Shown here piece after piece: positions 1 through 7,176 of a stretch of 32,500 nucleotides of DNA. Made by a program: the position numbers and the translations under genes. The stretch is taken from positions 1 to 32,500 of the forward strand of contig RPFO01001139.1 in the NCBI GenBank assembly GCA_009746045.1. The letters run 5' to 3'. Below the pieces are notes generated by a model. The model saw nothing but the letters and a program-made list of their open reading frames with translations, was not told where the DNA came from and ran no database searches. Source of the DNA: Mesostigma viride. Lineage: Eukaryota; Streptophyta; Mesostigmatophyceae; Mesostigmatales; Mesostigmataceae. Each line of letters starts with the position of its first letter. Positions within the stretch are counted from its first letter, which is position 1.

Positions 1-262
1 TCCGGCACTCTGAACGGGTTCGCGCAGGCCATCCCTGACATCTCCGTCATCCGGTCTACGAGGGTCGCGAGTGGGGGGAGGGAGTCCAACCAGGAGACAT
101 GGGAGCCGATGTCCAAGACCTGGCGAATCAGCGTGGGCGATTCGGCGGTCGCGGGCCAAGGCGGCGGGCAAACTGCTCGCCGGCAAGTACCCGGCCGACC
201 ACCTCGTCCTCGACTTTGCCGAAATAAGACCCCCCGGGGAGCGTCTGCGAGGATACGGCTGG
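1..262 (+). CDS. Class II ribonucleotide reductase, exon 1 (5' end outside window)
   Basis: Part of an adenosylcobalamin-dependent ribonucleoside-triphosphate reductase, which makes deoxynucleotides using a B12 cofactor. Frame 1 reads SGTLNGFAQAIPDISVIRST and on to ISVGDSA near base 147. The homologous reading then continues in another frame from about base 155 (AKAAGKLLAGKYPADHLVL, then GERLRGYGW). The break lies between bases 145 and 155: either one surplus base or two missing. The exon ends after the GYGW codons at base 262, where GTAGTAAG begins intron 1. Joining to exon 2 gives GYGW-SSGDEN in phase 0. About 190 N-terminal residues should lie upstream of the window, judging from the family's length of about 740. 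The break may be a sequencing error or real decay. Confidence 0.82.
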
Positions 263-304
263 GTAGTAAGTGACTGGTCCATTCCCTCATAAACTTTATC
301 TGCA

Positions 305-577
305 ATGGGTAAGAATAATCACATGCCGTTGAAACTATCGAAGGACGAAGAGATTGTGCGGGCCAGGAACTACTGCGGGATAGGCAGGCGCCCCTCAGGG
401 AAGCAGTGGGGGAACGCTCGGACCTGCGTGCGGTTCGGCCAAGTGCGGCAGTACGGGCTCTATCTGCTCCCGAGGGACCTCCTTCTCAAGTACAGGGCGA
501 GGGATAAAAAGATGCGCAAAGCGGGCTGCAAACGGGCACGGGGGCTTAAAGCCACTGAACTACGCACTCGAAAGTGA
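305..577 (+). CDS. Small basic hypothetical protein nested in intron 1
   Basis: The 90-residue ORF starts MGKNNHMPLKLSKDEEIVRA and is rich in Arg and Lys. Its centre (RTCVRFGQVRQYGLYLLPRD) looks like a compact folded segment with one Cys at each edge. I do not recognise a family. It weakly resembles the Cys/Arg/Lys-rich tail of the protein at 13,146-13,676 (repeated GQCK near basic residues). It lies inside the reductase intron on the same strand, after a short AT-rich leader, and its 3' end overlaps the convergent KilA-N-like gene by 18 bases. Whether it is expressed from its own promoter or only within the pre-mRNA cannot be seen. Confidence 0.45.
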   Translation: MGKNNHMPLKLSKDEEIVRARNYCGIGRRPSGKQWGNARTCVRFGQVRQYGLYLLPRDLLLKYRARDKKMRKAGCKRARGLKATELRTRK

Positions 578-1426
578 CCATTTTGGGCGCGTTGTGGCGG
601 AAACCGCCTTGTTAGCGCTCTGATTCAGTCTCATGACCTTCGCGTTATCCCTCACGCACTCGCTGTCTGCGAACACGTCGTGCAACCCGTCGGCCTTGAA
701 TACGGGCTCGTAAAACTCCCTGCTCCTCTTGGCCACGATGACCGGGTGCTCGCCGGTCCTGTTTATCTTGTCAGCCTCCGCCATCTGGATGTAGCTCATG
801 GCCGCACTCTGAAGCCTGGTGTGGAGATCGCGAGAGGACCCCTTGGCACCGAATCGCGCCCTTAGCTCGCCCGCCGTCTTCCCCGTCACCGCCAGGTTGT
901 TAGTGTTGTGGACGATCGGGTATATGTTTCCGGTGCCCTTGTGCGCGTCCGTGTACCCTTTGATGGACGCGCCGAGCTCCTTGGCCGCCCAGGAGCTCTG
1001 TATGCGAGGGTGCTCATCCAGGTTGGTGATCGTGCCGTCATTGGCATCCGCCCTCTTCAGAATGTCCTCAGCCAAAGAGCGGTCAGCATTAAGGTAGCGC
1101 TCGAGGAGGACCGACACCTGGTCCCTGAACTTGGCCGCAATCTTGCCGGGTAGCAGCATTATGATCTTGGTCATCCCTTGGCGGTCAGTGACAGGGGTGT
1201 CTCGCTGGCCCTGGCCGGGGAATCGGAAGTGGTAACAACCAGTTACCACTTCGGGGTGGTCCTTCCCAATACGCGACCAGTAAACCTTGGGTGGTGAAAT
1301 CCCGATAGCTGCCATTGCATCATACACAGAAATTCTGCCATCGTCCGTCACCCTGATCTTGCCTGCAAACCTGGCGTCCTCCTTCGCCCCGTCCGCGGGC
1401 GTCAGGTAGTGGACGAGCGCGGACAT
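560..1426 (-). CDS. KilA-N/Bro-like DNA-binding domain protein, nested antisense in intron 1
   Basis: Predicted 288 residues from the ATG at 1426 (MSALVHYLTPADGAK). Residues about 20-115 carry FAGKIRVTDDGRISVYDAMA, then FRFPGQGQRDTPVTD, then IIMLLPGKIAAKFRDQ and ERYLNADRSLAEDI. This order (IR...sv.DaI, F.GqGQr.TPV, lLPG..A..fR, RYLxxDxSL) is what I recall from KilA-N/Bro-type proteins, which are expanded in large algal DNA viruses and bind DNA in related systems. The C-terminal 170 residues are unrecognised. An upstream in-frame extension exists, but the domain begins just after this ATG. The gene lies wholly inside reductase intron 1 on the opposite strand. The family is fairly sure; the function is not. 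Confidence 0.72.
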   Translation of the reverse strand: MSALVHYLTPADGAKEDARFAGKIRVTDDGRISVYDAMAAIGISPPKVYWSRIGKDHPEVVTGCYHFRFPGQGQRDTPVTDRQGMTKIIMLLPGKIAAKFRDQVSVLLERYLNADRSLAEDILKRADANDGTITNLDEHPRIQSSWAAKELGASIKGYTDAHKGTGNIYPIVHNTNNLAVTGKTAGELRARFGAKGSSRDLHTRLQSAAMSYIQMAEADKINRTGEHPVIVAKRSREFYEPVFKADGLHDVFADSECVRDNAKVMRLNQSANKAVSATTRPKWSLSSA

Positions 1427-1583
1427 CCTTACCTTTTGACGGACAATTTCAGCTGTGGTGTGACGCACCACCGGACACGCGGGAAGACTGTACCAACGTC
1501 TAAACAACACTGTTTGCCTGACAGGAGTGGTGCCGCATGCACGTCCATTCCACATGCCCCGTCTGTCATTTATCACCACACAG

Positions 1584-1978
1584 AGCTCGGGTGACGAGAA
1601 CATCTCCAGGGCGTTCCTGGCCATCGCCAAGATCCTGTCCATGCGCGCCGACCAGCTGCTCACCAAGATGGACATCTTAGACATCGTGAACCACCTGGGC
1701 ACGATGTTGAGCAGTCGCCGGTCCGCCGAGATCGCGCTCATGGACTACGGCGACCCCGAGTGGAAGGAGTTCGCAGCCGCCAAGAAGGAGTGGTGGGTGT
1801 CGCACGCACACCGCCAGCAGTCCAACAACAGCCTCATCTTCCGCAAGCGGCCTTCGAAGAAACAGCTGGAGGAGATCTTCGCCATCATGCTCGACTCCGG
1901 CGGATCCGAGCCGGGCCTCTTCAACCTGGGAGTCGCCATCAAGCGCGCGCCATGGTGCAAAGGAGTTAATCCCTGTTG
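1584..1978 (+). CDS. Class II ribonucleotide reductase, exon 2 (ends at the radical cysteine)
   Basis: The 395-nt exon follows ...CACACAG and reads SSGDENISRAFLAIAKIL, then IVNHLGTMLSSRRSAEIALM, then HRQQSNNSLIF, ending KGVNPC. RRSAEIAL and SNNS are typical class II reductase segments. GVNPC is the first half of the catalytic N-x-C-x-E motif: the TGT at 1974-1976 should encode the cysteine that becomes the thiyl radical (C408 in the Lactobacillus leichmannii enzyme). Two bases of the next codon (TG) precede the donor GTACGC. The frame stays open past the donor, but similarity to the reductase stops there. Confidence 0.88.
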
Positions 1979-2051
1979 GTACGCCCACTCTGCATCTTAC
2001 CTGTGCACATACTCCTATAATTTTATGTGCGCGCTTAGGTATACTCGTCTT

Positions 2052-2977
2052 ATGCCTCCCGGTAAGAGTCAAAAAGTGACTGCAAAGAGACCGCACGCAA
2101 AAAGGCCCGCGCCCGCGACAGTGACAAAAAAGAAGCGCGGTCGCGAGCTCATATCGCTATTCGAATCGTTAAAGTTCCTCCTCTTCGCCTTGCACCCGAC
2201 ACCCAACCCGGGCGGGTTCGGAAATAGCGGATCCCCTCTGTTCCCCTTCCGAGGGATCGACATCGCATTACACGCGGACGGCTCTCTCGCTTCCGTCTTT
2301 TTGACGACGCGTGGTGAAGTTGTTGTGAGGAAGCCTGGGGTGCAAGCGGTTGGGGTGAACATAGGGGGGCGGGGGGACGGTGGCGTACTCGTCTTCCGGG
2401 TGATGCGATTCCTGTACTCCGTCCTCAAGTCGGTCGGGGTTGGGAGGACGGCGCTTACCAATGCTCTGATAAAGGAGTTCAATAACCGGGCGAGAGAATT
2501 GTGGACGGCCCTGGACAAGTCTAGCAGACCTTCGCGGGCCACTACTAAGAAGGCCGCCAATTTCTATAACGAAAGCAACGATGGCGAAGATTCGGAAGTA
2601 GAATACGACGCGGGTCGCGACACCACAGATGACCGGGTTTGGAAGGCGAAGGAAGAGCGCAGGAAGGCGAGGGCGAAGGCCAGACCAAAGAAGCGCAGGG
2701 GTCGCCGCTCGAACCCGGACGAATACGACGACGACGATGACATAGACAACGGAGGGGGGGGGACGAGGGCGGTGATGATGACGACGGAGGACGCGGTCCG
2801 GGGTCGCGAGCGAGGTTTACGGTTATGGATAGGACGGGCCCGCAGCTGCAGTACGTCACGGCGACCACGGGGCACGCACAGAGGCACAGGCAAAGGCGTG
2901 TTGGTTATAGACGTCTCGCCTCGAAGCCAAAGCGCCGTCCGACGGCCACGCGCCGCCCTCGCGTTTTCTATATATGA
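2052..2977 (+). CDS. Basic/acidic hypothetical protein nested in intron 2 (frame break at G9)
   Basis: The ORF starts MPPGKSQKVTAKRPHAKRPA, seven bases after a GTATAC element. The N-terminus is Lys/Arg-rich. A middle of about 150 residues has hydrophobic segments (ELISLFESLKFLLFAL, VLVFRVMRFLYSVLKSVG) and could be globular. The C-terminal part alternates acidic (DEYDDDDDID) and basic (KARPKKRRGRR) stretches. At the nine-G run 2754-2762 the natural continuation, a Gly/Asp-rich then Arg-rich tail ending VFYI, moves to another frame with stop at 2975-2977. That implies one missing base; read straight, the frame runs to 2996 with less protein-like composition. No family recognised. The charged tail suggests nucleic-acid binding, which is inference only. 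Confidence 0.5.
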
Positions 2978-2992
2978 GTCCAGTGTCCTGTT

Positions 2993-3250
2993 CTAGCGTC
3001 GAGTGTCCATGTAATCCCTCACCCCCGTGTCCAGTTTCTTCCTGTCAAAGTTGTAGTCGATCGTATCGCGTTTGCGGACCTGGCCCTTCATCCCCAGCGC
3101 CTGAAGGATAGCGGACTGGTCGTTTTGGCTAAGCCCTTGGATGGCTCTGTCTAGTTGCCACTTTACTATGGTGTCACCCGAACGCATGCGGTGACGCCTC
3201 ACGTACCGGGTGCGACCTTGCACTTCATGTGTGACGCCCTTGCACTTCAT
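2993..3250 (-). CDS. Small basic hypothetical protein nested antisense in intron 2
   Basis: An 85-residue ORF from the ATG at 3250 (MKCKGVTHEVQGRTRYVRRH), ending RDYMDTRR. The segment IVKWQLDRAIQGLSQNDQSA looks like an amphipathic helix pair. The start is uncertain: a 22-bp tandem duplication covers the first ATG and a second one, and only the upstream ATG is in frame; the later MRSGDTIVKW is an alternative start. It converges on the forward ORF in the same intron with 15 bases between their stops. No family recognised. Confidence 0.42.
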   Translation of the reverse strand: MKCKGVTHEVQGRTRYVRRHRMRSGDTIVKWQLDRAIQGLSQNDQSAILQALGMKGQVRKRDTIDYNFDRKKLDTGVRDYMDTRR

Positions 3251-3357
3251 GTGTGATTGGATGCCTAGTAGTAGTACATGTATATTTTTTAATATTGCGC
3301 CAGGAATCATCTGACACGCGCGACGTTGCCCCCACCCACCCATTTCTTTCACTGCAG

Positions 3358-4330
3358 TGAGATCCTCCTCGGCAACAAGTCCTTCTGCAACCTCACCGAA
3401 GTCAACCTCACCGCGTTCCAGGAGGGCAACAAGGCCGGGCTGGAGCGCGCGCTCGTCCTGGCCAGTCGCATGAACTATCGCCAGACGTTGGTGGACTTGA
3501 GGGATGAGATACTGCAAGAGGCCTGGCACCTCAACAACGAGTTCCTACACCTGTGCGGCGTGGGCCTGACCGGAATCGTGGCCAGGCCCGACCTGCACCC
3601 CTACGACTTCCGCAGAATGAAGAACGTGGCAGTGTCCTCCGCCTACCAGATGGCCAGGGAGCTCGGAAAGCCCCTGCCAAAGAACGTCACGTGCATCAAG
3701 CCCAGCGGCACCCTGTCCAAGATCATGAGCACCAGGCAGTGGGGGGAGGTGCCCGAGGGCGTCCACAAGCCCCTCGGGAGGTACATCTTCAACAACATCA
3801 CCTACTCCAAGCACGACCCGCTGGTCGAGCGGTTCAAGAAGGCCAACTACAAGGTCGTCGACAAACCGTTTGAGTCCGACTCGGTGCTCGTCACCTTCCC
3901 CGTCGAGTTCTGCACGGTGCCCTTCACCAAGATGACGGTCACTCGCAAGGACGGCTCGACGGAGGAGGTGGAAGTCAACACCGAGACGGCCATCGAACAG
4001 CTGGAGAGGTACAAGAGCCTCATGGAGAACTACTGCGAACAGAACGTGTCCTGCACCGTGTCCTACGACCCCACAGAGATCCCCTCGATCCTGCACTGGC
4101 TGGAGAACAATTGGGACTCCTACGTGGGCGTCTCCTTCCTGCTGCGAGTGGACCCCACCAAGAACGCGGCGGACCTGGGATACAGCTACCTGCCCCAGGA
4201 AGTGGTGTCCGAGTCCGATTTCAAAAAGTACACCTCGCGCATTCTCCCCGTCGACTACGTCGGCATCGTCCACGCGGAGACGGACAACCTCGACGCCGAC
4301 TGTCTCAGCGGCGCCTGCCCCGTGCGCTGA
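3358..4330 (+). CDS. Class II ribonucleotide reductase, exon 3 (C-terminal half)
   Basis: This exon encodes about 323 residues. It begins with the last base of the split codon, then EILLGNKSFCNLTEVNL: the GAG at 3359-3361 is the active-site Glu of N-x-C-x-E, and the TGC at 3386-3388 matches the second conserved Cys. KPSGTLSKI is the phosphate-binding P-S-G-T type loop shared by reductases. The protein ends DCLSGACPVR, giving the C-x4-C pair expected at the C-terminus of monomeric RTPR, which passes electrons to the active site. Length after the radical Cys (about 324) is close to the 331 of the L. leichmannii enzyme. The frame is intact. The next gene begins 21 bases downstream on the opposite strand. 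Confidence 0.92.
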
Positions 4331-4350
4331 TCATGCGGGGGCGATGTCCG

Positions 4351-4986
4351 CTATGCCGGCGAGCGGGGTCGCCGGGAGTGACGGGACAGGCGGGGGGTCG
4401 GAACCATAGATGCTGAGAACGAAGGCTTGGGGATTCGTAGGCTCACCCCCCCCTGCTTGCTGCGTACCAAATAATACACGAGCGCGCCGACGACGGCGAG
4501 GAACATGAGGGTTATAATCAGCCCCGCGCGCCCCTCGCCCTCTTGTTGTTGTTGCTGTTGTTGTAGTTGTTGTGGGTCGCTGGACCCCGGACCGGGAATG
4601 GCACTGCTCGCAGGAGGAGGGCTCTTCTTCCCGCCGAACAAGGCCCCGAGGCCTTCGAACACGCCGAAGCCCACCGCGGCCCCTGCCGCGCTCTTGAACA
4701 TGCTGGAAAGGAACGATTCCTCTTTTGGATCAGACGTGTTGGCGGGCTTTTGTGCCGACGCGGAAGAGGCACTCTTGGCCGGCGTGGTAGTGGGCTTAGG
4801 CGTTTGTGCCGATGCGGGAGCCCCCCCCTTGGCTGGCGTGGCGGCGGGCTTAGGTGCCGACGCGGGTTTTGGACCGCTTAGTCTCGGCGCGCCACCGGGC
4901 CTTAGCATCCTGCTACCCATGGAGACAGACCTCATCCTCGCCATCATGGGTATCATCCTCGCCATCGCGCCGGCCAGAAAAGACAT
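4351..4986 (-). CDS. Glycine-zipper, Q-rich single-pass membrane protein (paralog A)
   Basis: Predicted 211 residues. A Met-rich start is followed by a Pro/Ala/Lys spacer with repeats of the TPAK/SAQKP type (residues 35-85). Next comes a glycine-zipper hydrophobic segment, SAAGAAVGFGVFEGLGALFG (98-118), a polyglutamine run (139-148), and a transmembrane helix, GLIITLMFLAVVGALVYYLV (155-174), with a short basic tail. It is a tandem paralog of the next upstream gene: the zipper, the IPGPGSSDPQQ block and the helix are nearly identical. The two genes share a promoter-like element just before the ATG. A virion or host-membrane protein is plausible. The glycine-rich segment could pack helices or insert in membrane. 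No named family recognised. Confidence 0.75.
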   Translation of the reverse strand: MSFLAGAMARMIPMMARMRSVSMGSRMLRPGGAPRLSGPKPASAPKPAATPAKGGAPASAQTPKPTTTPAKSASSASAQKPANTSDPKEESFLSSMFKSAAGAAVGFGVFEGLGALFGGKKSPPPASSAIPGPGSSDPQQLQQQQQQQEGEGRAGLIITLMFLAVVGALVYYLVRSKQGGVSLRIPKPSFSASMVPTPRLSRHSRRPRSPA

Positions 4987-5018
4987 GATCGGTATACACT
5001 GTACGAAAGAAAATAGAC
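4987..5018 (-). promoter_or_regulatory. Putative promoter of paralog A
   Basis: The 32-bp gap between the two tandem paralogs holds, on the plus strand, TATACACTGTACGAAAGA directly upstream of this start. The paralog's own upstream region has the same element with T at the one variable base. Conservation in an otherwise unconstrained spacer supports a regulatory role. Confidence 0.5.
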
Positions 5019-5516
5019 TTAGCGCTTGTTCCGTGCGATTATTGCGCGGCTAGAGGAGTAGCGGGGAGTGACGGGGGGGGCGGGGCGGTTGGCGCCGTAG
5101 ACATCGCCGCAAACGACGGCCGGGGGATGCGGAAGCTCACCCCCCCTTCTTGCTGCGTACCAAATAATAAACAGCGCGCCGACGACGGCGAGGAACAAGA
5201 GGAATATGATCAGCCCCGTTTTACCCTCCCCTCCTTGTTGTTGTTGTTGTTGTTGCGGGTCGCTCGACCCCGGCCCGGGGATGGCGCTGCTCGGCGCGCT
5301 CTTATTCCCGCCGAACAAGGCCCCGAGGCCTTCGAACACGCCGAAGCCGACGGCGGCCCCGGCCGCGCTCTTGGCTAGACTGGACATCATGGACTCCCCC
5401 TGTACCGGCGCGGGTGTCACGCCCTTACCGAGGGGCTTGTTGCTAGGCGTACGAAGGGGCGCGGGTTTAAACGCGGTTAGGGCTCTGAGCTTTGACACCG
5501 CACCTGACAAAGACAT
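5019..5516 (-). CDS. Glycine-zipper, Q-rich single-pass membrane protein (paralog B)
   Basis: Predicted 165 residues, a shorter copy of paralog A. It lacks most of the Pro/Ala/Lys spacer but keeps the zipper AAGAAVGFGVFEGLGALFGG (51-70), the IPGPGSSDPQQ block with seven glutamines (88-94), and the helix TGLIIFLLFLAVVGALFIIW (100-119). The tail after the helix is longer and unlike A (AARRGGELPHPP then ANRPAPPVTPRYSSSR). The N-terminus also differs (MSLSGAVSKLRALTAFKPAP). The pattern is a constant core with variable ends after tandem duplication. Its promoter lies in the 63-bp divergent gap shared with the zinc-ribbon gene. Confidence 0.75.
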   Translation of the reverse strand: MSLSGAVSKLRALTAFKPAPLRTPSNKPLGKGVTPAPVQGESMMSSLAKSAAGAAVGFGVFEGLGALFGGNKSAPSSAIPGPGSSDPQQQQQQQGGEGKTGLIIFLLFLAVVGALFIIWYAARRGGELPHPPAVVCGDVYGANRPAPPVTPRYSSSRAIIARNKR

Positions 5517-5579
5517 GGTCGAATATACACTGTATGAAAGAGAAATAAATGTTTATTAACTGTTGGAAGTTGAAGCCAC
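5517..5579. promoter_or_regulatory. Divergent intergenic promoter region
   Basis: A 63-bp AT-rich gap between paralog B (reverse) and the zinc-ribbon gene (forward). It contains TATACACTGTATGAAAGA at 5524-5541, matching the element before paralog A except for one base, then AATAAATGTTTATTAACTG. It probably drives both genes; no other space is available. Confidence 0.5.
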
Positions 5580-5963
5580 ATGCTGATAAGTGACAGAATC
5601 GACACGATTGTGAGGCAATACAACGCGCGAATGAGATACTTGCACGCGAAACAGGGCAAAAAGGCGAGGCCTTTCCCTATACTGGAAGCGACCAGACGCT
5701 GGTCGGGGAGGTGCACCCGGTGCGGCAGGGGGATACGGTTTGATACCGGGGCACCTATGCCCGCGGTTTTCAGCACGCCGGGCGTGTGGACCTGCCTCGA
5801 GTGCGCCGACATGCCGCTAGCCGACGTGCGCAAAAAGTGGATGGAGGCGAGGTCGAGAGCAGAAGCGTGCGGACTGAGCAAGCCGCATCGCCCCTTTCGC
5901 CCCTACCGCTCCCCTGCCATCCTGCCCCCCCCGGAGCAGACATGCCCGTGTGGAGGTACATAA
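5580..5963 (+). CDS. Zinc-ribbon-like small protein
   Basis: Predicted 127 residues starting MLISDRIDTIVRQYNARMRY. Two CxxC pairs, CTRC at 45-48 and CLEC at 72-75, are 23 residues apart, the geometry of a small zinc ribbon. The N-terminal 40 residues are helical and basic; the Pro-rich C-terminus (RPFRPYRSPAILPPP) may be disordered. The last 22 bases overlap the start of the HNH-like nuclease gene, suggesting the two are expressed together. No specific family recognised; DNA or RNA binding is the usual role of such ribbons but is inference here. Confidence 0.6.
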   Translation: MLISDRIDTIVRQYNARMRYLHAKQGKKARPFPILEATRRWSGRCTRCGRGIRFDTGAPMPAVFSTPGVWTCLECADMPLADVRKKWMEARSRAEACGLSKPHRPFRPYRSPAILPPPEQTCPCGGT

Positions 5964-6277
5964 CAAAGTCCGCCAGGAACGCCAACGCGCGCATGGCTAA
6001 AGACGGAGTCGCGCCGTGTCTCGGCACCGAGCAAGTGAGGAAACTGTACGACAGGTTCTTGCGGGCGCCGTACTGCGAGCTGTGCGCCAAACCCTTTGTG
6101 TTGCGCGGGAAGGCGAAGGAGGACACTCTATCCCTGGACAAGATCGACCCGCTGAACAGGAGTTACTGCGGCGGCAACACCAAGCTACTTTGCTACGGCT
6201 GCAACAATTCGAAGAGGTTCGAGGACGGCCTGGTGCTGTACGAAGACCTCTTCAGGAGGAACGGGTGCCCCCGATGA
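5942..6277 (+). CDS. HNH-like endonuclease
   Basis: Predicted 111 residues from the ATG at 5942 (MPVWRYITKSARNANARMAK). The core reads YCELCAKPF (C45, C48), LSLDKIDPLN (66-72), GGNTKLLCYGCNNSK (N79, C84, C87, N88). That is the zinc-stabilised treble-clef layout of HNH nucleases (CxxC, D-x-I-D-P, N, CxxCN.K). The canonical first His of HNH is not obvious and may be replaced by D69, so catalysis is not certain. An in-frame upstream extension is low-complexity and begins inside the zinc-ribbon gene, so the ATG at 5942 is preferred. Free-standing HNH enzymes in large viruses are often homing or restriction-like. No flanking intron is visible here. Confidence 0.75.
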   Translation: MPVWRYITKSARNANARMAKDGVAPCLGTEQVRKLYDRFLRAPYCELCAKPFVLRGKAKEDTLSLDKIDPLNRSYCGGNTKLLCYGCNNSKRFEDGLVLYEDLFRRNGCPR

Positions 6278-6385
6278 TGCGTCCTCCTTCGCGCGAGAAC
6301 TGGCGGTCGATTCGTACTCGGGGCCTTCGAACGCATCGTCGGCCCCGATGATGCACGCGTGCTGGGAACGGGGGAAAAGAGTCAT
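6185..6385 (-). CDS. Possible small ORF antisense to the HNH gene end
   Basis: A 66-residue ORF from the ATG at 6385 (MTLFPRSQHACIIGADDAFE). An AT-rich leader (TTATAATACAAAGGCGATAA) lies directly upstream, which is the main reason to list it. The C-terminal third runs antisense through the end of the HNH gene and could be a GC-rich shadow. No family seen. Confidence 0.25.
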   Translation of the reverse strand: MTLFPRSQHACIIGADDAFEGPEYESTASSRAKEDASSGAPVPPEEVFVQHQAVLEPLRIVAAVAK

Positions 6386-6417
6386 CGTTATCGCCTTTGT
6401 ATTATAAGCATAATTAT

Positions 6418-6849
6418 CTACCCGACCAGCCACCCCATCGGCGCCCCACTCGATTGCGGCCGGACGCGAGAGGCGGACACCGCGTGGGTCAGGTTCCTGG
6501 CAGGCGTGCGCTGGCCTCGTTTTATCATTTGGCGGACGGGCTGTCTCCTTAAAACCTCATCCCCCGTCTGCTTCAGTCGCGTCGACAGGGTCTGCAGGGC
6601 CGCGTACTGGTCCAGCAACATCTCTCTGAATTTGCGACCGTCTGTCCCGCCCCCGTGCCCGCTGTATTTCTTCACGAGAGGCTCCACCATCTTCATGTAC
6701 CTCCTCGCGTGATCACCCACCCTGTCCGATGTGAACGATCTCACCCCGTGCCTCCTCCCTATGGGCGCCCCCCCGCCCGCCGCCCCGTGCAATTTACAGT
6801 ACCCGTAAGAGTGGCTCTGTTCCTGCAACGGTTTCCGGTTTTGGTCCAT
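6418..6849 (-). CDS. Basic hypothetical protein
   Basis: Predicted 143 residues from the ATG at 6849 (MDQNRKPLQEQSHSYGYCKL). A CKLH group near residue 18 recalls the CxxH end of the Cys-rich modules elsewhere in the window, but the preceding cysteines are missing. The middle (DHARRYMKMVEPLVKKYSGH, then KFREMLLDQYAALQTLSTRL) is predicted helical. Upstream is an AT-rich 50-bp gap before the next reverse gene. No family recognised. Confidence 0.5.
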   Translation of the reverse strand: MDQNRKPLQEQSHSYGYCKLHGAAGGGAPIGRRHGVRSFTSDRVGDHARRYMKMVEPLVKKYSGHGGGTDGRKFREMLLDQYAALQTLSTRLKQTGDEVLRRQPVRQMIKRGQRTPARNLTHAVSASRVRPQSSGAPMGWLVG

Positions 6850-6903
6850 GCCGTACAAGACATGCCTCGTTATGATATGCCTGTGAACATTTTTTGACGA
6901 CGC

Positions 6904-7176
6904 TCAATACTTGGGTGTGCGGCGGAAGATCTTGGACGTGTTGTCGTCCGAGTAAATGCTCTCCAGAATCGACTTCATGTTCCCCACGCCGGTGCCGGAG
7001 CCGCTAGGGGCGACGGCGGAGGGGACGGCGTAGAACTCGCGATGGTACGACCCGGCGTTAAGCCACGGGTCGAAGGTGGAGTCGGCGGTCGGCACGCCCG
7101 GGTACGCGGAGGCGTCGTTGAGGATCACCACTCGGTTTTGATTGGGCTCTGAAGCGAATGATAGGGGCGTCGACAT
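6904..7176 (-). CDS. Small hypothetical protein (90 aa)
   Basis: The ATG at 7176 gives MSTPLSFASEPNQNRVVILN, ending SKIFRRTPKY. A GTATAC element lies 15 bases before this start, as in many genes here. A longer frame upstream is possible but has poor composition. The protein is Ser/Gly/Pro-rich with SILESIYSDDNTSKIF near the end. Its 5' part overlaps the 3' end of the next reverse ORF by about 50 bases. Function unknown. Confidence 0.5.
   Translation of the reverse strand: MSTPLSFASEPNQNRVVILNDASAYPGVPTADSTFDPWLNAGSYHREFYAVPSAVAPSGSGTGVGNMKSILESIYSDDNTSKIFRRTPKY

Larger units (their letters stand above)
263..1583 (+). other. Intron 1 of the reductase gene, containing two ORFs
   Basis: The 1,321-nt interval begins GTAGTAAGTG and ends CACCACACAG. 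Removing it joins two blocks of reductase homology exactly in phase 0. It holds a forward ORF (305-577) and a reverse KilA-N/Bro-like ORF (560-1426) that converge and overlap by 18 bases. The boundary residues fit a spliceosomal intron. I saw no group I or II core, though I could not fold the RNA. Splicing is inferred from protein continuity, not from transcript data. Confidence 0.7.
1979..3357 (+). other. Intron 2 of the reductase gene, splitting the active-site motif
   Basis: The 1,379-nt interval starts GTACGCCCAC and ends in a pyrimidine-rich stretch, TTTCTTTCACTGCAG. GT-AG removal joins the exons in phase 2 and restores NPC-x-E, with eleven residues from the radical cysteine to the next conserved cysteine, the spacing of C408 to C419 in the L. 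leichmannii enzyme. A CTGAC branch-point-like sequence lies 40-50 bases before the acceptor. The intron carries a forward ORF (2052-2977) and a reverse ORF (2993-3250), repeating the convergent layout of intron 1. Confidence 0.72.

Noticed and set aside
1979-2996. An intein inside the reductase after GVNPC
   Set aside because: The frame stays open past the Cys, but the inserted sequence has no intein splicing blocks, contains its own ATG gene and stops at 2996 well before the reductase resumes; GT-AG ends fit an intron better.
263-3357. Group I or II self-splicing introns
   Set aside because: No recognisable core or domain V, and the GT-AG ends with a pyrimidine tract and GCAG acceptor fit a spliceosomal intron. 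RNA folding was not possible here.
3545-4273. Reverse ORF antisense to reductase exon 3
   Set aside because: The forward strand encodes a clear conserved enzyme; the reverse is a GC-rich shadow.
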